Below are positions 43,226 to 54,676 of a stretch of DNA of 64,000 nt, one piece after another. Numbering within the stretch: position 1 is the stretch's first letter; every line of letters starts with the position of its first letter. The notes under the pieces are model-generated. The model worked only from the letters and a program-made list of their open reading frames with translations, did not search any database and had not been told where the DNA came from. Origin of the DNA: Cryoendolithus antarcticus (taxonomy: Eukaryota > Ascomycota > Dothideomycetes > Cladosporiales > Cladosporiaceae). The translations under genes were made by a program, and so were the position numbers. Location: assembly GCA_002077065.1 (NCBI GenBank), contig NAJO01000042.1, positions 124,001 to 188,000 of the forward strand. Direction: 5' to 3'.

Positions 43226-44236
43226 ATGAACACGCTGATCTTCAACCACCCGCTGGGAGCTCCTCACCTCTTCCAGAACCCGCACCTTAGTCCGATTCAT
43301 ACCGGTATGCTGCATGCTGCCCTCCACCCTGTCAGCCCACGCCATACTGACACAGCAGCAATAGACTCCCTCCAGCCTCCCACAATGTCCTCATCCTCCG
43401 CCTCCCGCAAGCGCAAAGCCTCCGAAGACCCCGATCACGAACCCGACCGCATGTCCCTCTCCCCCTCCAGCTCGCCCTCAGCACCTTATCACCGCCTCCT
43501 TCCCACAGCCTCCCAACGAAGCCTCAAGCGAACCCGCACGCACTTCTCCTCCGGACGACCTTTACCGCTCCCTCGCCTCCTGCAAACCCTGTCCGCAGAC
43601 GAGCTCCGCACCCTCCTTCAGAATGTCTGCGACTCCCGGCCCGATATCCGGAACGAGATCATCACGCGAGTTCCGCGGCCCAGCGTGGAGAGCACGCTAG
43701 CAGTGCTGCAGAAATACGAGACCGCGTTCCGAGACGCCTTCCCCCTGGGAAACCGCCCAACGTCAGACTACAGCTATAACCGCGTACGACAGCACCTCTC
43801 GAACCTCCTCGAAGCACTGCGAGACTTTACACCCTACTATCTCCCTCCACAAGAAACCTCCACCCGCTTATCCCTCACATATCTGGATGCTGTGACAGAT
43901 GTGGTACACCGCCTCCCCGACTGGGATACGCCTCAACACCAACGACATAAACACGACGCGTACGATGAGATTGGCAAGGCTTGGGCGCTGGTCATACGGG
44001 AAGCGGGGAAGACGGCAGGCGGGTTCAGGCTGGCGTTCGGGGGATGGGATGCGAAGTTGGCGGAGCATGGGGAGCGGAGTGGAGGGAGGATGGAGGATGC
44101 GTTGCTGGCGCTGAGGGAGGCTGTGGGCTTCAGTCCCGTGGCTCCTGGGGTGAGTGCGGAGAGGGCGGCGGTGAGGCAGAGCCTTTTCTCAGGAGGGTAC
44201 GGCGAGGGCTTGGGGGTCGGGCATGGGTATCATTGA
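43226..44236 (+). CDS. sts1: Tethering factor for nuclear proteasome Sts1/Cut8
   Basis: Binds proteasomes and tethers them in the nucleus. A single exon of 336 residues. The start at 43226 (MNTLIFNHPLGAPHLFQNPH) matches the family's N-terminal pattern of a short hydrophobic lead followed by HP-x-SP motifs. It is preferred over the ORF's first ATG (42998), which adds 76 residues with shadow-like composition. Next comes a Ser-rich stretch with the basic nuclear signal SRKRKASEDPD and LKRTRTHFSSGRPLPLPRLL. The Cut8/Sts1 fold begins at LQTLSADELRTLLQNVCDSR and continues with TRVPRPSVESTLAVLQKYE, YSYNRVRQHLSNLLEALRDF, SLTYLDAVTDVVHRLPDWD and AYDEIGKAWALVIREAGKTA. The C-terminal Gly-rich tail is typical. 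Recognition is confident. Confidence 0.9.
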   Translation: MNTLIFNHPLGAPHLFQNPHLSPIHTGMLHAALHPVSPRHTDTAAIDSLQPPTMSSSSASRKRKASEDPDHEPDRMSLSPSSSPSAPYHRLLPTASQRSLKRTRTHFSSGRPLPLPRLLQTLSADELRTLLQNVCDSRPDIRNEIITRVPRPSVESTLAVLQKYETAFRDAFPLGNRPTSDYSYNRVRQHLSNLLEALRDFTPYYLPPQETSTRLSLTYLDAVTDVVHRLPDWDTPQHQRHKHDAYDEIGKAWALVIREAGKTAGGFRLAFGGWDAKLAEHGERSGGRMEDALLALREAVGFSPVAPGVSAERAAVRQSLFSGGYGEGLGVGHGYH

Positions 44237-44832
44237 GGGGAGGCTTGAGCGCAGTGTGGCTTTTATTACGCAGCGTTCTGCATGGCGTTTGCTTGTGGGC
44301 TTGTGCGCGGCATTTGGGGTTCATGAGCATTGGGCGAAGGAGTCTGTATATGGGCGACGGATACGCATTCTGGCGCAAGTAGTGGCTCGCACGCGACGTC
44401 GCTGGACCGGATGATAGACTGGAGACAGCGAGCATAGGGGTATACAGCATATGACACCGAGACGACGAACAGACTTTGCTTGCTATCTCCCGTAATCCTC
44501 TCGAAGTCCTGTTCTCAGTCGTGAGCATGTGCCAGGGGCGTTCGTAGGCCCGTTGGAAGCGTATGACTTCCAACGCCTCCAGTACCAATTTGCCTAGACT
44601 ATCGGCATCGTTGCAACATCGCTGAGGAGAATGGTTCCGACCAAAGTCGACGACCTATGCCTTGTAACATTTACTTGACTCTACGACATGAACGGAGCGG
44701 GCCGTCTGAACCGCGTCTCACTTAGCTTTATCGACGACGTGGGAAACTTTTCGAGCCAGGTTTTACATGTAAACAATCTGTACCTTGCACACTGCCCTCT
44801 CGCACTTTCATACAGAGCGCAAGGAAGCGGAG
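44237..44832. other. Intergenic: sts1 3' flank and mtr4 promoter
   Basis: 596 bp between two plus-strand genes. Nothing else recognised. Confidence 0.35.
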
Positions 44833-47800
44833 ATGGACGGCGACCTGTTCGACGTGTTCGACGAGAGTGCTGCGCGGCCGAAGAAGGAGAGGAAGAACCG
44901 CAAGCGATCGGCGAATGGAGATATCAAGAAGCTCGATGCTTCGAATGGCGATGTTGAGATGCGGGAGTCCGAGGCTCAGGTCGCGAACGGTGATGGTGAG
45001 GGCGAAGCTCGTGACAGCAAGCGGCAACGAAGAGCAGCAGAGGCGGAGGATCCCGTGATCACGGACACATTTGAGACGGAGCAGTCGCGAGAAGTCGCTG
45101 CGTCGGCTGGGTTGCAGGCGCAGCAGGACGACAAGGCTGTCATACTTTCGCATCAAGTGCGCCATCAGGTCGCGTTGCCGCCAGACTACCCCTACACTCC
45201 CATCTCGAAGCATCAACGACCTGCTGAGCCTGCGCGAACATGGCCGTTCACTTTGGATCCCTTTCAGGAAGTGTCCATCGCCTCGATCGAGCGGAACGAG
45301 AGTGTGCTGGTCTCTGCGCATACCAGTGCTGGCAAGACGGTGGTAGCCGAGTATGCAATCGCGCAATGTTTGAAGAATAACCAGAGGGTTATCTACACCA
45401 GTCCGATCAAGGCGTTGAGCAATCAGAAGTACAGAGAGTTTAATGCTGAGTTCGGAGATGTTGGGCTGATGACTGGAGATGTCACGATCAATCCCACGGC
45501 GACGTGTCTGGTCATGACGACGGAAATTCTGCGGTCTATGTTGTATCGAGGATCAGAGATCATGCGTGAGGTGGCTTGGGTTGTGTTCGATGAGGTGCAT
45601 TACATGCGAGACAAATCACGTGGAGTGGTGTGGGAGGAGACGATCATCCTGCTGCCTGACAAGGTCCGATATGTCTTCCTGTCCGCTACGATACCGAATG
45701 CTATGCAATTCGCGGAGTGGATCACGAAGACACACGCACAGCCATGTCACGTTGTCTACACCGATTTCCGACCCACGCCGCTACAGAACTACCTCTTCCC
45801 TGCTGGAGCTGATGGCATACACTTGGTGGTGGATGAGAAGGGCGTCTTCCGCGAGGACAACTTCAACAAGGCGATGTCGACGATCAGCAACAAGGCAGGC
45901 GACGATGGCTCAGACCCGACGGCGAAGCGGAAGGGAACTGGCAAGAATAAGAAAACGAACAAGGGCGGTAGGCAAGAGGGACCTTCAGACATCTACAAGA
46001 TCGTTAAGATGATCATGATGAAGAACTACAACCCGGTCATCGTCTTCTCGTTCTCCAAACGAGATTGCGAGACGTATGCCCTGCAAATGAGCCAGCTTGC
46101 CTTCAACGACGACTCGGAGAAGGAGATGGTATCTAAGGTGTTCAACTCTGCGATCGAGATGTTGTCAGAAGAGGACAAGCAATTGCCGCAGATTCAGCAT
46201 GTGCTTCCATTACTACGACGAGGCATAGGCATCCATCACTCCGGTCTGCTACCAATCCTGAAAGAGACGATCGAAATCTTGTTCCAAGAAGGTCTGATCA
46301 AGGTGTTGTTCGCGACAGAAACCTTCTCCATCGGACTCAACATGCCAGCCAAGACCGTGGTCTTCACATCAGTGCGCAAATTCGACGGCGTGGCCATGCG
46401 CTGGGTCACCCCGAGTGAGTTCATCCAGATGTCTGGCCGCGCTGGTCGAAGAGGTCTCGATGAGCGAGGTATTGTCATCATGATGATTGACGAGCAGATG
46501 GAGCCTGGAGTTGCGAAGGGTATTGTGCGAGGTGAGCAGGACAAGCTGAATAGTGCGTTCTACCTCGGGTACAACATGATTCTCAACTTGTTGCGAGTGG
46601 AGGCGATCAGTCCCGAGTTCATGCTTGAGCGATGCTTCTTCCAATTTCAGAACGCGTCATCCGTCACTGGATTAGAGAAGAAGATGGTCGAGCGAGAAGA
46701 GAAGCGACGCAGAATGATTATCGGAGACGAACCCTCGATCAAGGAGTACTACGACCTGCGACAGAACATCGCAGAGTACACCTCTCAGATGCACGCCGTC
46801 ATGACCGACCCGCAATACATGCTCCGTTTCTTGCAGACCGGTCGCCTGGTCAAGGTCAAGGCAGGTGAGCAAGACTTCGGCTGGTGCGTGGTAGTCAGCT
46901 ATATCCAAGAACGACCATCCAAAGGCCAGAAAGAGGAAGACATCCCTCGCTCCCAAGCCGCTCGCATAGACGTCCTCATGCACATCGCAGACGACTCCAC
47001 CATCCCCGTCCGCGGCGCGAAGCCCGAAGGCGACATCCCCACTGGCGTCCGCCCGCCTGCGACCGGCGAGAAAGGCCGTATGGAAGTCATACCCGTCATG
47101 AACGGCTGCGTAGACTCGATCGCGCACGTCCGGCTGTTACTAGACAAAGACATCCGCTCTCCAGAGCAGAAGCAAAAAGTCCGCCGCCAGCTCGAAGAAG
47201 TCAAGACCCGCTTTCCCGACGGCATCGCAGTCCTAGACCCGATAGAAAACATGGATATCCGCGACGACGGCTTCAAGAAGATTCTGCGTAAAATCGAAGT
47301 CCTCGAGCATAAACTGCTGAATCACCCCTTGCACAACTCCGACGCGCTGCCAGGGTTGTACGATCAGTACGCCGCGAAAGTCGAGCTGGGGTTGGAGATC
47401 AAGGGGATTAGGAAACAAATCTCCGACGCGCATTCAGTGCTGCAACTCGACGAGCTTAAGAATCGCAAACGTGTCCTGCGGCGGTTGGACTTCATAAACG
47501 ACTCCGATGTCGTGCAACTCAAAGCGCGCATCGCGTGTGAGATCTCCACCGGCGACGAGCTAGTCCTCACCGAGCTGCTTTTCAACCGCTTCTTCAACGA
47601 GCTTTCCCCCGAGCAATGCGCCGCCGCACTGTCATGTTTCATCTTCGAAGAGAAGACTAAGGAGGAAGTGGCGCTGAAGGGCGAGTTGATCAAGCCTTTC
47701 AAGGAGATTCAAGCGCAGGCGAGGAAGATTGCCAAGGTGAGCGTGGAGAGTAAGGTCGTCGTTAATGAGGAGGAGTATGTGCAGGGTTTCAAGAAGGAAC

Positions 47801-48092
47801 TGATGGAGGTTGTGTTTGCGTGGAGTAATGGGGCGAGTTTTGCGTCTATATGGTATGTTCTCTTCTCCGGCTTGCTGCTTCGGTGTGAGGAGTACTGACA
47901 AGACTGTGTAGCAAAATGACGGATGTGTACGAAGGCAGCTTGATCCGACTGTTTAGGCGACTGGAGGAGCTGCTGCGGCAAGTCGCGCAGGCTGCCAAGG
48001 TTATGGGCAGTGAGGAGCTTGAGCAGAAATTTGAAATCGCACTGGGGAAAGTGCGGAGGGACATTGTCGCCGCACAATCGCTGTACCTATAG
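44833..48092 (+). CDS. mtr4: Nuclear exosome RNA helicase Mtr4 (Dob1)
   Basis: DExH RNA helicase of the TRAMP complex that feeds RNA to the nuclear exosome. Exons 44833-47852 and 47912-48092, intron 59 nt, 1066 residues (yeast Mtr4 has 1073). Motif I is [14 protein letters not shown] (about 162), then [15 protein letters not shown], motif [13 protein letters not shown] (about 253), motif [17 protein letters not shown], the [20 protein letters not shown] stretch and motif [14 protein letters not shown]. The arch/KOW region follows ([16 protein letters not shown], and [18 protein letters not shown]). The DSHCT domain closes the protein: [20 protein letters not shown], then across the intron [20 protein letters not shown] and [14 protein letters not shown], ending VAAQSLYL. 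The start [11 protein letters not shown] is chosen over an upstream in-frame ATG (44785), which lacks family resemblance. Confidence 0.95.
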
Positions 48093-48322
48093 AGATAGAC
48101 CCGCTGCCACTGCTCCATATAATGCTTCAACGACCTCATTCTGCTCTGCTGACGGGCTGCAGATCTTACGTCAAGGACTTCCGGGCTCAAGCAATGGAAG
48201 CAATGATCCAGTGCACTATAACGCGATGTAGTCTGAGGCCATGATATCACAGCCCTCTTACGGTCGCAGCGGGTGCATGACGGTTTCGCCGCAACGATGG
48301 TAGTATTACAAGCGTTGTCGGC

Positions 48323-51300
48323 TCAGTTCTTACGAGCAAATAAGCGACCCATACTGCGCCGCCAGGATCGGCCTTGTTCTCTCTCAATCTGAAAGCCCGT
48401 ATTCCTCTCTTTTCCGAAATGCCACTCCTCGTTCGCTCGACTTGGACCAACATTGGCAGGCCTCCGTCCGTCATCAGATTCCACATAGTCGTCACTGCTA
48501 CCAACAGGCGAAGGCGATCCATCGCTATCTCTAAGCTGATAAGGATAGACATCCTCCCCATGCATCTCCGAGTCTTGCAACCCACATCGTTGCGCGTCGT
48601 CAAAACTACCGCGCACCGACGTGTCTACCGTCTTCTCGAAAGCGTAGGCCTCGCTGGACGCTGGTGCTTCGGCTGGATCGAATGGAAGAGGCGGCGAGAT
48701 GCCACGCAGTGACACTTGCATCGTTCTTGTGAACTGATACCCTTCGTTGGCTACCCGCAAGTCTGACATCATGAAGTCCGGAGAAATACCACGCACCGAC
48801 GACTCGGTCGTTTTCTCGAACATGAACGAGTCGTCGGCTCGAGATATCCACCGGCTTTCACGAGCATCGATTCGCGCGTCTTGTGAAATGCCGCGTACCG
48901 CAGTCGTCCCAGTACCTTCGAACGAGTACGGCTCTCCGAAGCGGTACATGTCCGGGTCCATGTTGCGCCTTCCACGCCCGCGTTGCGAAGAAGCGCGTCG
49001 ATCTGTGTACCGTGAACTAAGCGTAGAGCCAAATTCGTACTCGCCACGGTGGCGGCGGTTCATCTCATGCGCTTCGCGAGGGTCGAGATACAGATCTAGG
49101 TCCGGAGAAGACGTGGCTGTCGCACGGACAGTCATGCGTGCAAGTTGCTTGGCTGTCACCTCCAGTGTATTGAACATGATAGGCTCCGCGGGGAGCACAT
49201 GGCTGAGTAGGAGCGCTTTTGGTGGTTGAGGTATGATGAGCGCAGGATCAAGAGCCACGGGTCTGGGCACCGGTGGGGCGGCCAGTTCCCCGCTTCCAGC
49301 ATTTGTGGACGCAGTATTGGAGTTCGGCATTGAGTCCACGGGCGCGGGAGTCATGGTCCCCTGGCGGGTCTCATCGGTCCACTCGATGTCTCTCCTTGTG
49401 CGAGTAACGCTCGAAGGATGATCGTCGCCAAGAACTGCACATGTGGCGATAGCGCAATCATGGTTCAGTGTATATGCTTCAGTCTTCTGGCCAGCATCGT
49501 GCAAAATCAGGGCGAGATTCGCCTTGCTGGTCAAAACATCCGGATGCTGGCCGCCCAAGATCTTCTCGCGGGATCGCAGAGCTGCTCGTGCCATACTCTC
49601 AGCTTCTGTGAGATCTCCTCTGAACCGCAGCACGCCAGCGAGACTGTCGAGACTGGTCAAGGTGTTCAGGTGTTCTTCACCCAGAACCTCCCTGCGCTTT
49701 TCGAAAGCTGATCTAAACAGTACTTCTGCTTCATCATGGCGCTCGCTCGCCCAGTAAGACACTGCCAAGTTGTGCATGTTACTGATGGTGTGTGGATGGT
49801 CTGCGCCCAGACTTGCTTGTCGAGCATATAGAATTTCTCGATGTAGCTCGGCAGCAACATCATGCTTGTCCTGATAAGCGTACAAGACGGCCAGGTTGTT
49901 CTTGCTGAGGAGCGTGTTCGGATGAGTGTTACCTTGCGCGCTCTCGAATCTGCGTAGTAGCAGCCGATGGAGACGTTCCGCCTCCCGCCATCTGCCTTGG
50001 GAGGTGTACACCAGCGCGAGATCGTTGGTGGCATCGAGGGTGTAGAAATGCGTTTCGCCCAAGGAGGCGCGCATGATCCCCAATAGATCCTCGCCGTTCT
50101 TCTGCGCAGCTCTGTAGTTCCCTAGACTCCAATCTGCTCGCACTGTCAAAGCAGTACTTCGGAGAGTCGCCTGATGTTGGGTACCCAATGTGTGTGCCCG
50201 TACCAGCTGAGATTCCTCTGCCATACGCAAGCCATCAGATGGCGATCCTCGCTGCAGGGCGTATTCAGCCGCTCGAAACAGTACAGCTGCCCACACTATG
50301 TTCGCCTGCCGTTGCGCGAAGTTCATAGTCATCGCAGATTTGACATGGGGAAATAACACCTCACACTCAGACCAGTACTCGTACAGCCCGTCCCGAGGAA
50401 ATGCGTCGTATAACCTGTCCACAAATACCGACTTCCAGTATTCTTCCTTCGCTTCAGACCTCAACCAGGTTTGTGCAGCCTTTTGTACAAGTCGGTGCAT
50501 ATCAAATGTTGTAGCCACAGCCGTGGTCACGGAGATGAAGCTGTAGTCCCTCAGCATGGTAATATCGGTCTCGAATCTATCATCAACTATCGTAGGCCGC
50601 CCGTAGTTGAGTGGCGATACCTCGTGAAGCGCGCTCTCAGGTATGGCCTGTCGATCGAAGAAGCACATCAAGGCCAACAGATCCGCCGCCGAAGAGCGCA
50701 AGGTGCGAATGTGATCGAAGGATATCTGCCAGGCCTTGAAAATCGCGTTTTCGGACTCTGGATGACGTCGTAGATCCCGCATACCATGTGTTAGCAGATT
50801 GGACGATGTTTCGTCGAGAGCTGTCAGGGTTTCAAGGTAAGCTGCTACGGAGAACCTTGGCGCTCTCTGTCTGATGTACGCAGCTGCTTGCGTCAATGCG
50901 AGAGGCATGTAATCCAGCGCAACTGCAAGCTGATCGATCTTGTCATCTGTACTCGCGGAACCCAGTCGAGTAGTAAGCAATATACGGGCGTCTTTTGCCT
51001 CCATCGGTCCGACCTCAATGATCTCCTCAATGTCCACCAGATCTAGTGCAGTGTCCCGATCCCTACTTGTCACAACGACACAGCCTCTGGTGCAATTGGA
51101 CAGTGCCGTCATGAAATCTGCGACGACAGAGCTCCCACCTGCGCCGTCGTAGTCATGTTCACACCTCAGCAAGGTCCGATCGTCGAAATTGTCGATAATC
51201 AGTAACCAATTGCCGTACTCGGCGGCAGTCAACCAATTCTGTAGAAGTACGAACATGTTCGCGTCAGGACGCCGGCGGCCGGGCACCCTGAGCTTCGCAA

Positions 51301-51782
51301 CGAGTTCTTTGACATTCTGTTCGAAGCGAGCAAAGGTGCTCGCATGGATCCATAGTACGAAAGTCGTAGGATCCTGGCCTCTCAAACGATAGGCATACTC
51401 CAGTGCGAGCTGGGACTTCCTGCTTTGTATTAGTGGTTTACGCATAGTCACTGTCACGCAGCGAGACTTACCCTGCGCCGCCTAGCCCGCAAAGCGCAAC
51501 TCTAGCATTTGGCTTGGCTAGCTCCTCGAGCTGTGCGTATAGCAGTGTGCGATGCACGTAAGCTGGGTCACGGCGGTATGGCAATATGGCGCATGGTGCT
51601 GGTGGTGACTCGGGTTGCTCTGCAATGATGCGATCAGCGTCGCTATGACAGCGAGATCACTGTACCGATGGTGGAATACCTGGCGCCGGGTAGACGTTGT
51701 TATTCGAGACGCCATAAAGTGTCCCAATCTGTGAGCCTGAATTCCTGTCGCCGAACGTGTTGATCTGCTGAACGGCCGCCAT
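48323..51782 (-). CDS. NLR-like NB-ARC/TPR protein with N-terminal PP (RHIM-like) amyloid motif
   Basis: Fungal STAND/NLR receptor, predicted to switch on cell death through amyloid templating. Three exons (minus): 51782-51680, 51619-51472 and 51419-48323, introns 60 and 52 nt. They total 3348 nt in phase, 1115 residues. Exon 1 encodes only a 34-residue head with the motif core NTFGDRNSGSQIGTLYG (residues 8-24). The NB-ARC domain follows: PYRRDPAYVHR, P-loop VALCGLGGAGKSQLALEYAY (Lys85), Walker B WLLIIDNFDD (about 155-164), sensor VVVTSRDRD, YMPLALTQAAAYI, and the MHD-like FDMHRLVQKA (about 389). About six kinesin-light-chain-type TPRs span 500-760 (HPNTLLSKNNLAVLYAYQDK, HPHTISNMHNLAVSYWASER, HPDVLTSKANLALILHDAGQ). 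The tail has a degenerate repeat (877-1026) and a possible third motif copy (about 1082-1104). It is divergent from the effector gene at 52031. The ORF from 51457 alone would miss motif and P-loop. Confidence 0.88.
48360..48430 (-). other. Possible degenerate third PP-like copy at the NLR C-terminus
   Basis: The segment HFGKERNTGFQIEREQG aligns with TFGDRNSGSQIGTLYG of the same protein: F-G, R-N-[ST]-G, Q-I and a trailing G are all kept, with one inserted residue. The core Gly is replaced by Glu, so if real it is probably inactive. Confidence 0.4.
48593..49042 (-). repeat. Degenerate tandem repeat in the NLR C-terminal tail
   Basis: Four clear copies spaced about 29-34 residues apart: PYSFEGTGTTAVRGIS, SFMFEKTTESSVRGISP, GYQFTRTMQVSLRGISP and AYAFEKTVDTSVRGSF. 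A fainter one is at EYEFGSTLSSRYTDR. Consensus is [YFM]-x-F-E-K-T-x-x-[TS]-[SA]-[VL]-R-G-[IS]-S, separated by acidic, disordered spacers. I do not recognise it as a named motif. Confidence 0.75.
51696..51761 (-). other. N-terminal PP/RHIM-like amyloid motif of the NLR
   Basis: Residues 8-29 encoded by exon 1. The order is N-x-F-G, then NSG-x-Q-I-G, then G-V/I and an Asn cluster. The Q-I-G core resembles RHIM ([IV]-Q-[IV]-G) and the fungal PP motif. It aligns with the C-terminal motif of the adjacent effector (52829-52894). Confidence 0.78.
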
Positions 51783-52030
51783 GTGAGTAGAGGAATCCTT
51801 GGAGCGTAGGACATGTCGCAAGGATGGAGTCGGTCAGTAGGTACAAGCTCGCAGGGCTGTGCAGCATGTCACCATCTCAGGTGAGAGGTGCGGCCTCAGA
51901 TGCAGGTGTGGCGTGAGTGCTAAGGCCCAGACTAACGCCAGTGGAGGCGGTGCTCCTAACGTCGTGGTATACATTTCGAGAGAAGCTCTGATCCTCAAAG
52001 CAGTCCTCCCTCGCAGCACCGAAGTTTAAT
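51783..52030. promoter_or_regulatory. Shared bidirectional promoter of the NLR/effector pair
   Basis: 248 bp between the two divergent start codons. A compact head-to-head layout suggests co-regulation. No specific binding site was recognised. Confidence 0.6.
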
Positions 52031-52918
52031 ATGGCGGAAGGTCTAGGTATCGCAGCCGCTGTGGTCGGAATTGCAGGAGCCGCGCTAGAAGTGAGTAAGG
52101 GCCTTTACGAAGACCTAAACGCCATCTCCAACGCGCCAAAGACACTGCAAGCACTCAAAGCAGATATCTCAACCTTGACCACGAGCGTTGAAGCGCTTGA
52201 AACAATCGAAGCACCTGACTGGCAGCAGCTGGGAACGCAAGCAGCAGACCACACTAAGTCTATGCTTCGGCAGTGTCAAATAGCCTGCACAACATTCCGC
52301 AGCGACCTTGCTCGATGGACAAAACACTCGCCGCCGAATCAGCTGGCGGCCCGTGATCGGGTTGTACTTGGATTCTATAGGCAAAAGGAGATCGCGTCTG
52401 TCTCTCAGCAGGTTCAGAACTGGAAATTAAGCTTCACAAGCATCGCTAGCTTAGCGGCAGTGTAGGTCTTGACGTATATCAACAACGACAACACAACCTA
52501 TACTGACATCACTTCCAGGAAGAGCTCACTTCGCAATGGTCGCACGAGTGAGAGCATCAACACCACGCTTGTAGCCTTCCGCGAGGAGGCAGCTACGGCC
52601 AACACTCAGATGCAAGAAAGGATTGCAACTATTACCACTACCCAAACCGAGCTCAGCCAGGTGCACCGAGACGATCTCGACGAGTCCGACATTCAAGACG
52701 CAGACGCTACCCTCGCACTCCTCACAATCGAGCAGGATACACTAAAGTCGTCGGTGTCCTTACTCCAAGATCTGCTGACCAAGTCTGAGGAGACAGCCAA
52801 GTCGCAGGGACTGACAGTCACGCAGCACAACGTGTTCGGAGCGCATAACAGCGGTGTGCAGGTTGGACAGAGCTCCGGGGCTATTACCAACAACACAACT
52901 GCTCTGCCAGCCAAGTAA
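52031..52918 (+). CDS. HeLo-like/SesA-type cell-death effector with C-terminal PP amyloid motif
   Basis: Predicted membrane-targeting cell-death executor partnered with the adjacent NLR. Exons 52031-52461 and 52519-52918, intron 57 nt (donor GTAGGT, acceptor TTCCAG), in phase, 276 residues. Both exons happen to lie in the same frame, separated by a TAG inside the intron, so they would be misread as two ORFs. The N-terminus MAEGLGIAAAVVGIAGAALE then VSKGLYEDLNAISNAPKTLQ is characteristic of the fungal HeLo-like/SesA N-terminal domain: hydrophobic first helix, Ala/Gly-rich, then helical. The rest is helical, with long Thr/Gln/Asp-rich coiled coils (TNTQMQERIATITTTQTEL-like, LLTIEQDTLKSSVSLLQDLL). 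The end carries HNVFGAHNSGVQVGQSSGAI, the amyloid motif. No transmembrane helix apart from the hydrophobic N-terminal one. Domain family moderately sure; motif match strong. Confidence 0.8.
52829..52894 (+). other. C-terminal PP/RHIM-like amyloid motif of the effector
   Basis: Residues 248-269: N-V-F-G, NSG-V-Q-V-G, then S-G-A-I and an N-N pair. Compared with the NLR motif, N, F-G, N-S-G, Q-[IV]-G, the following G and the Asn pair are shared. The V-Q-V-G core fits the RHIM pattern. Confidence 0.8.
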
Positions 52919-53255
52919 TGCGAATGTTCAGCGAGCGTGATCAACAAACGTAAGGCCTCTGTTGGAATTCCTCAGCCCAGCCTAACGATAGAGTGAGCAG
53001 TCTCCGTTCTGACGGATGAAGCTGCTGGGAAGTGAGTCAATGTAATATACATGATTGCTATCTCCTCGTCAGTAACAATAACATCCCCACAGCGCCTCGG
53101 CCGCTCTGCAAGCACGCGCGAACTGGTCTCCTCAACTCTTGCATCAACCAGCAGCACATTTGCAGCGCGCAACAGCATCAGCATCCTCCATAAGCGCCAC
53201 ATTCCCCACCATGTATGTTTCGCAGCCAAGAGCGGACCGGACGAGCGTATTACCA
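52919..53255. other. Convergent 3' flank effector / mannosyltransferase
   Basis: 337 bp between convergent genes; 3' UTRs. No feature recognised. Confidence 0.35.

Positions 53256-54676
<1,421 letters not shown>

Noticed and set aside
48769..49047. Antisense and alternate-frame ORFs over the NLR tail
   Set aside because: Arg/Ser-rich shadows of the NLR repeat region; no independent domain.
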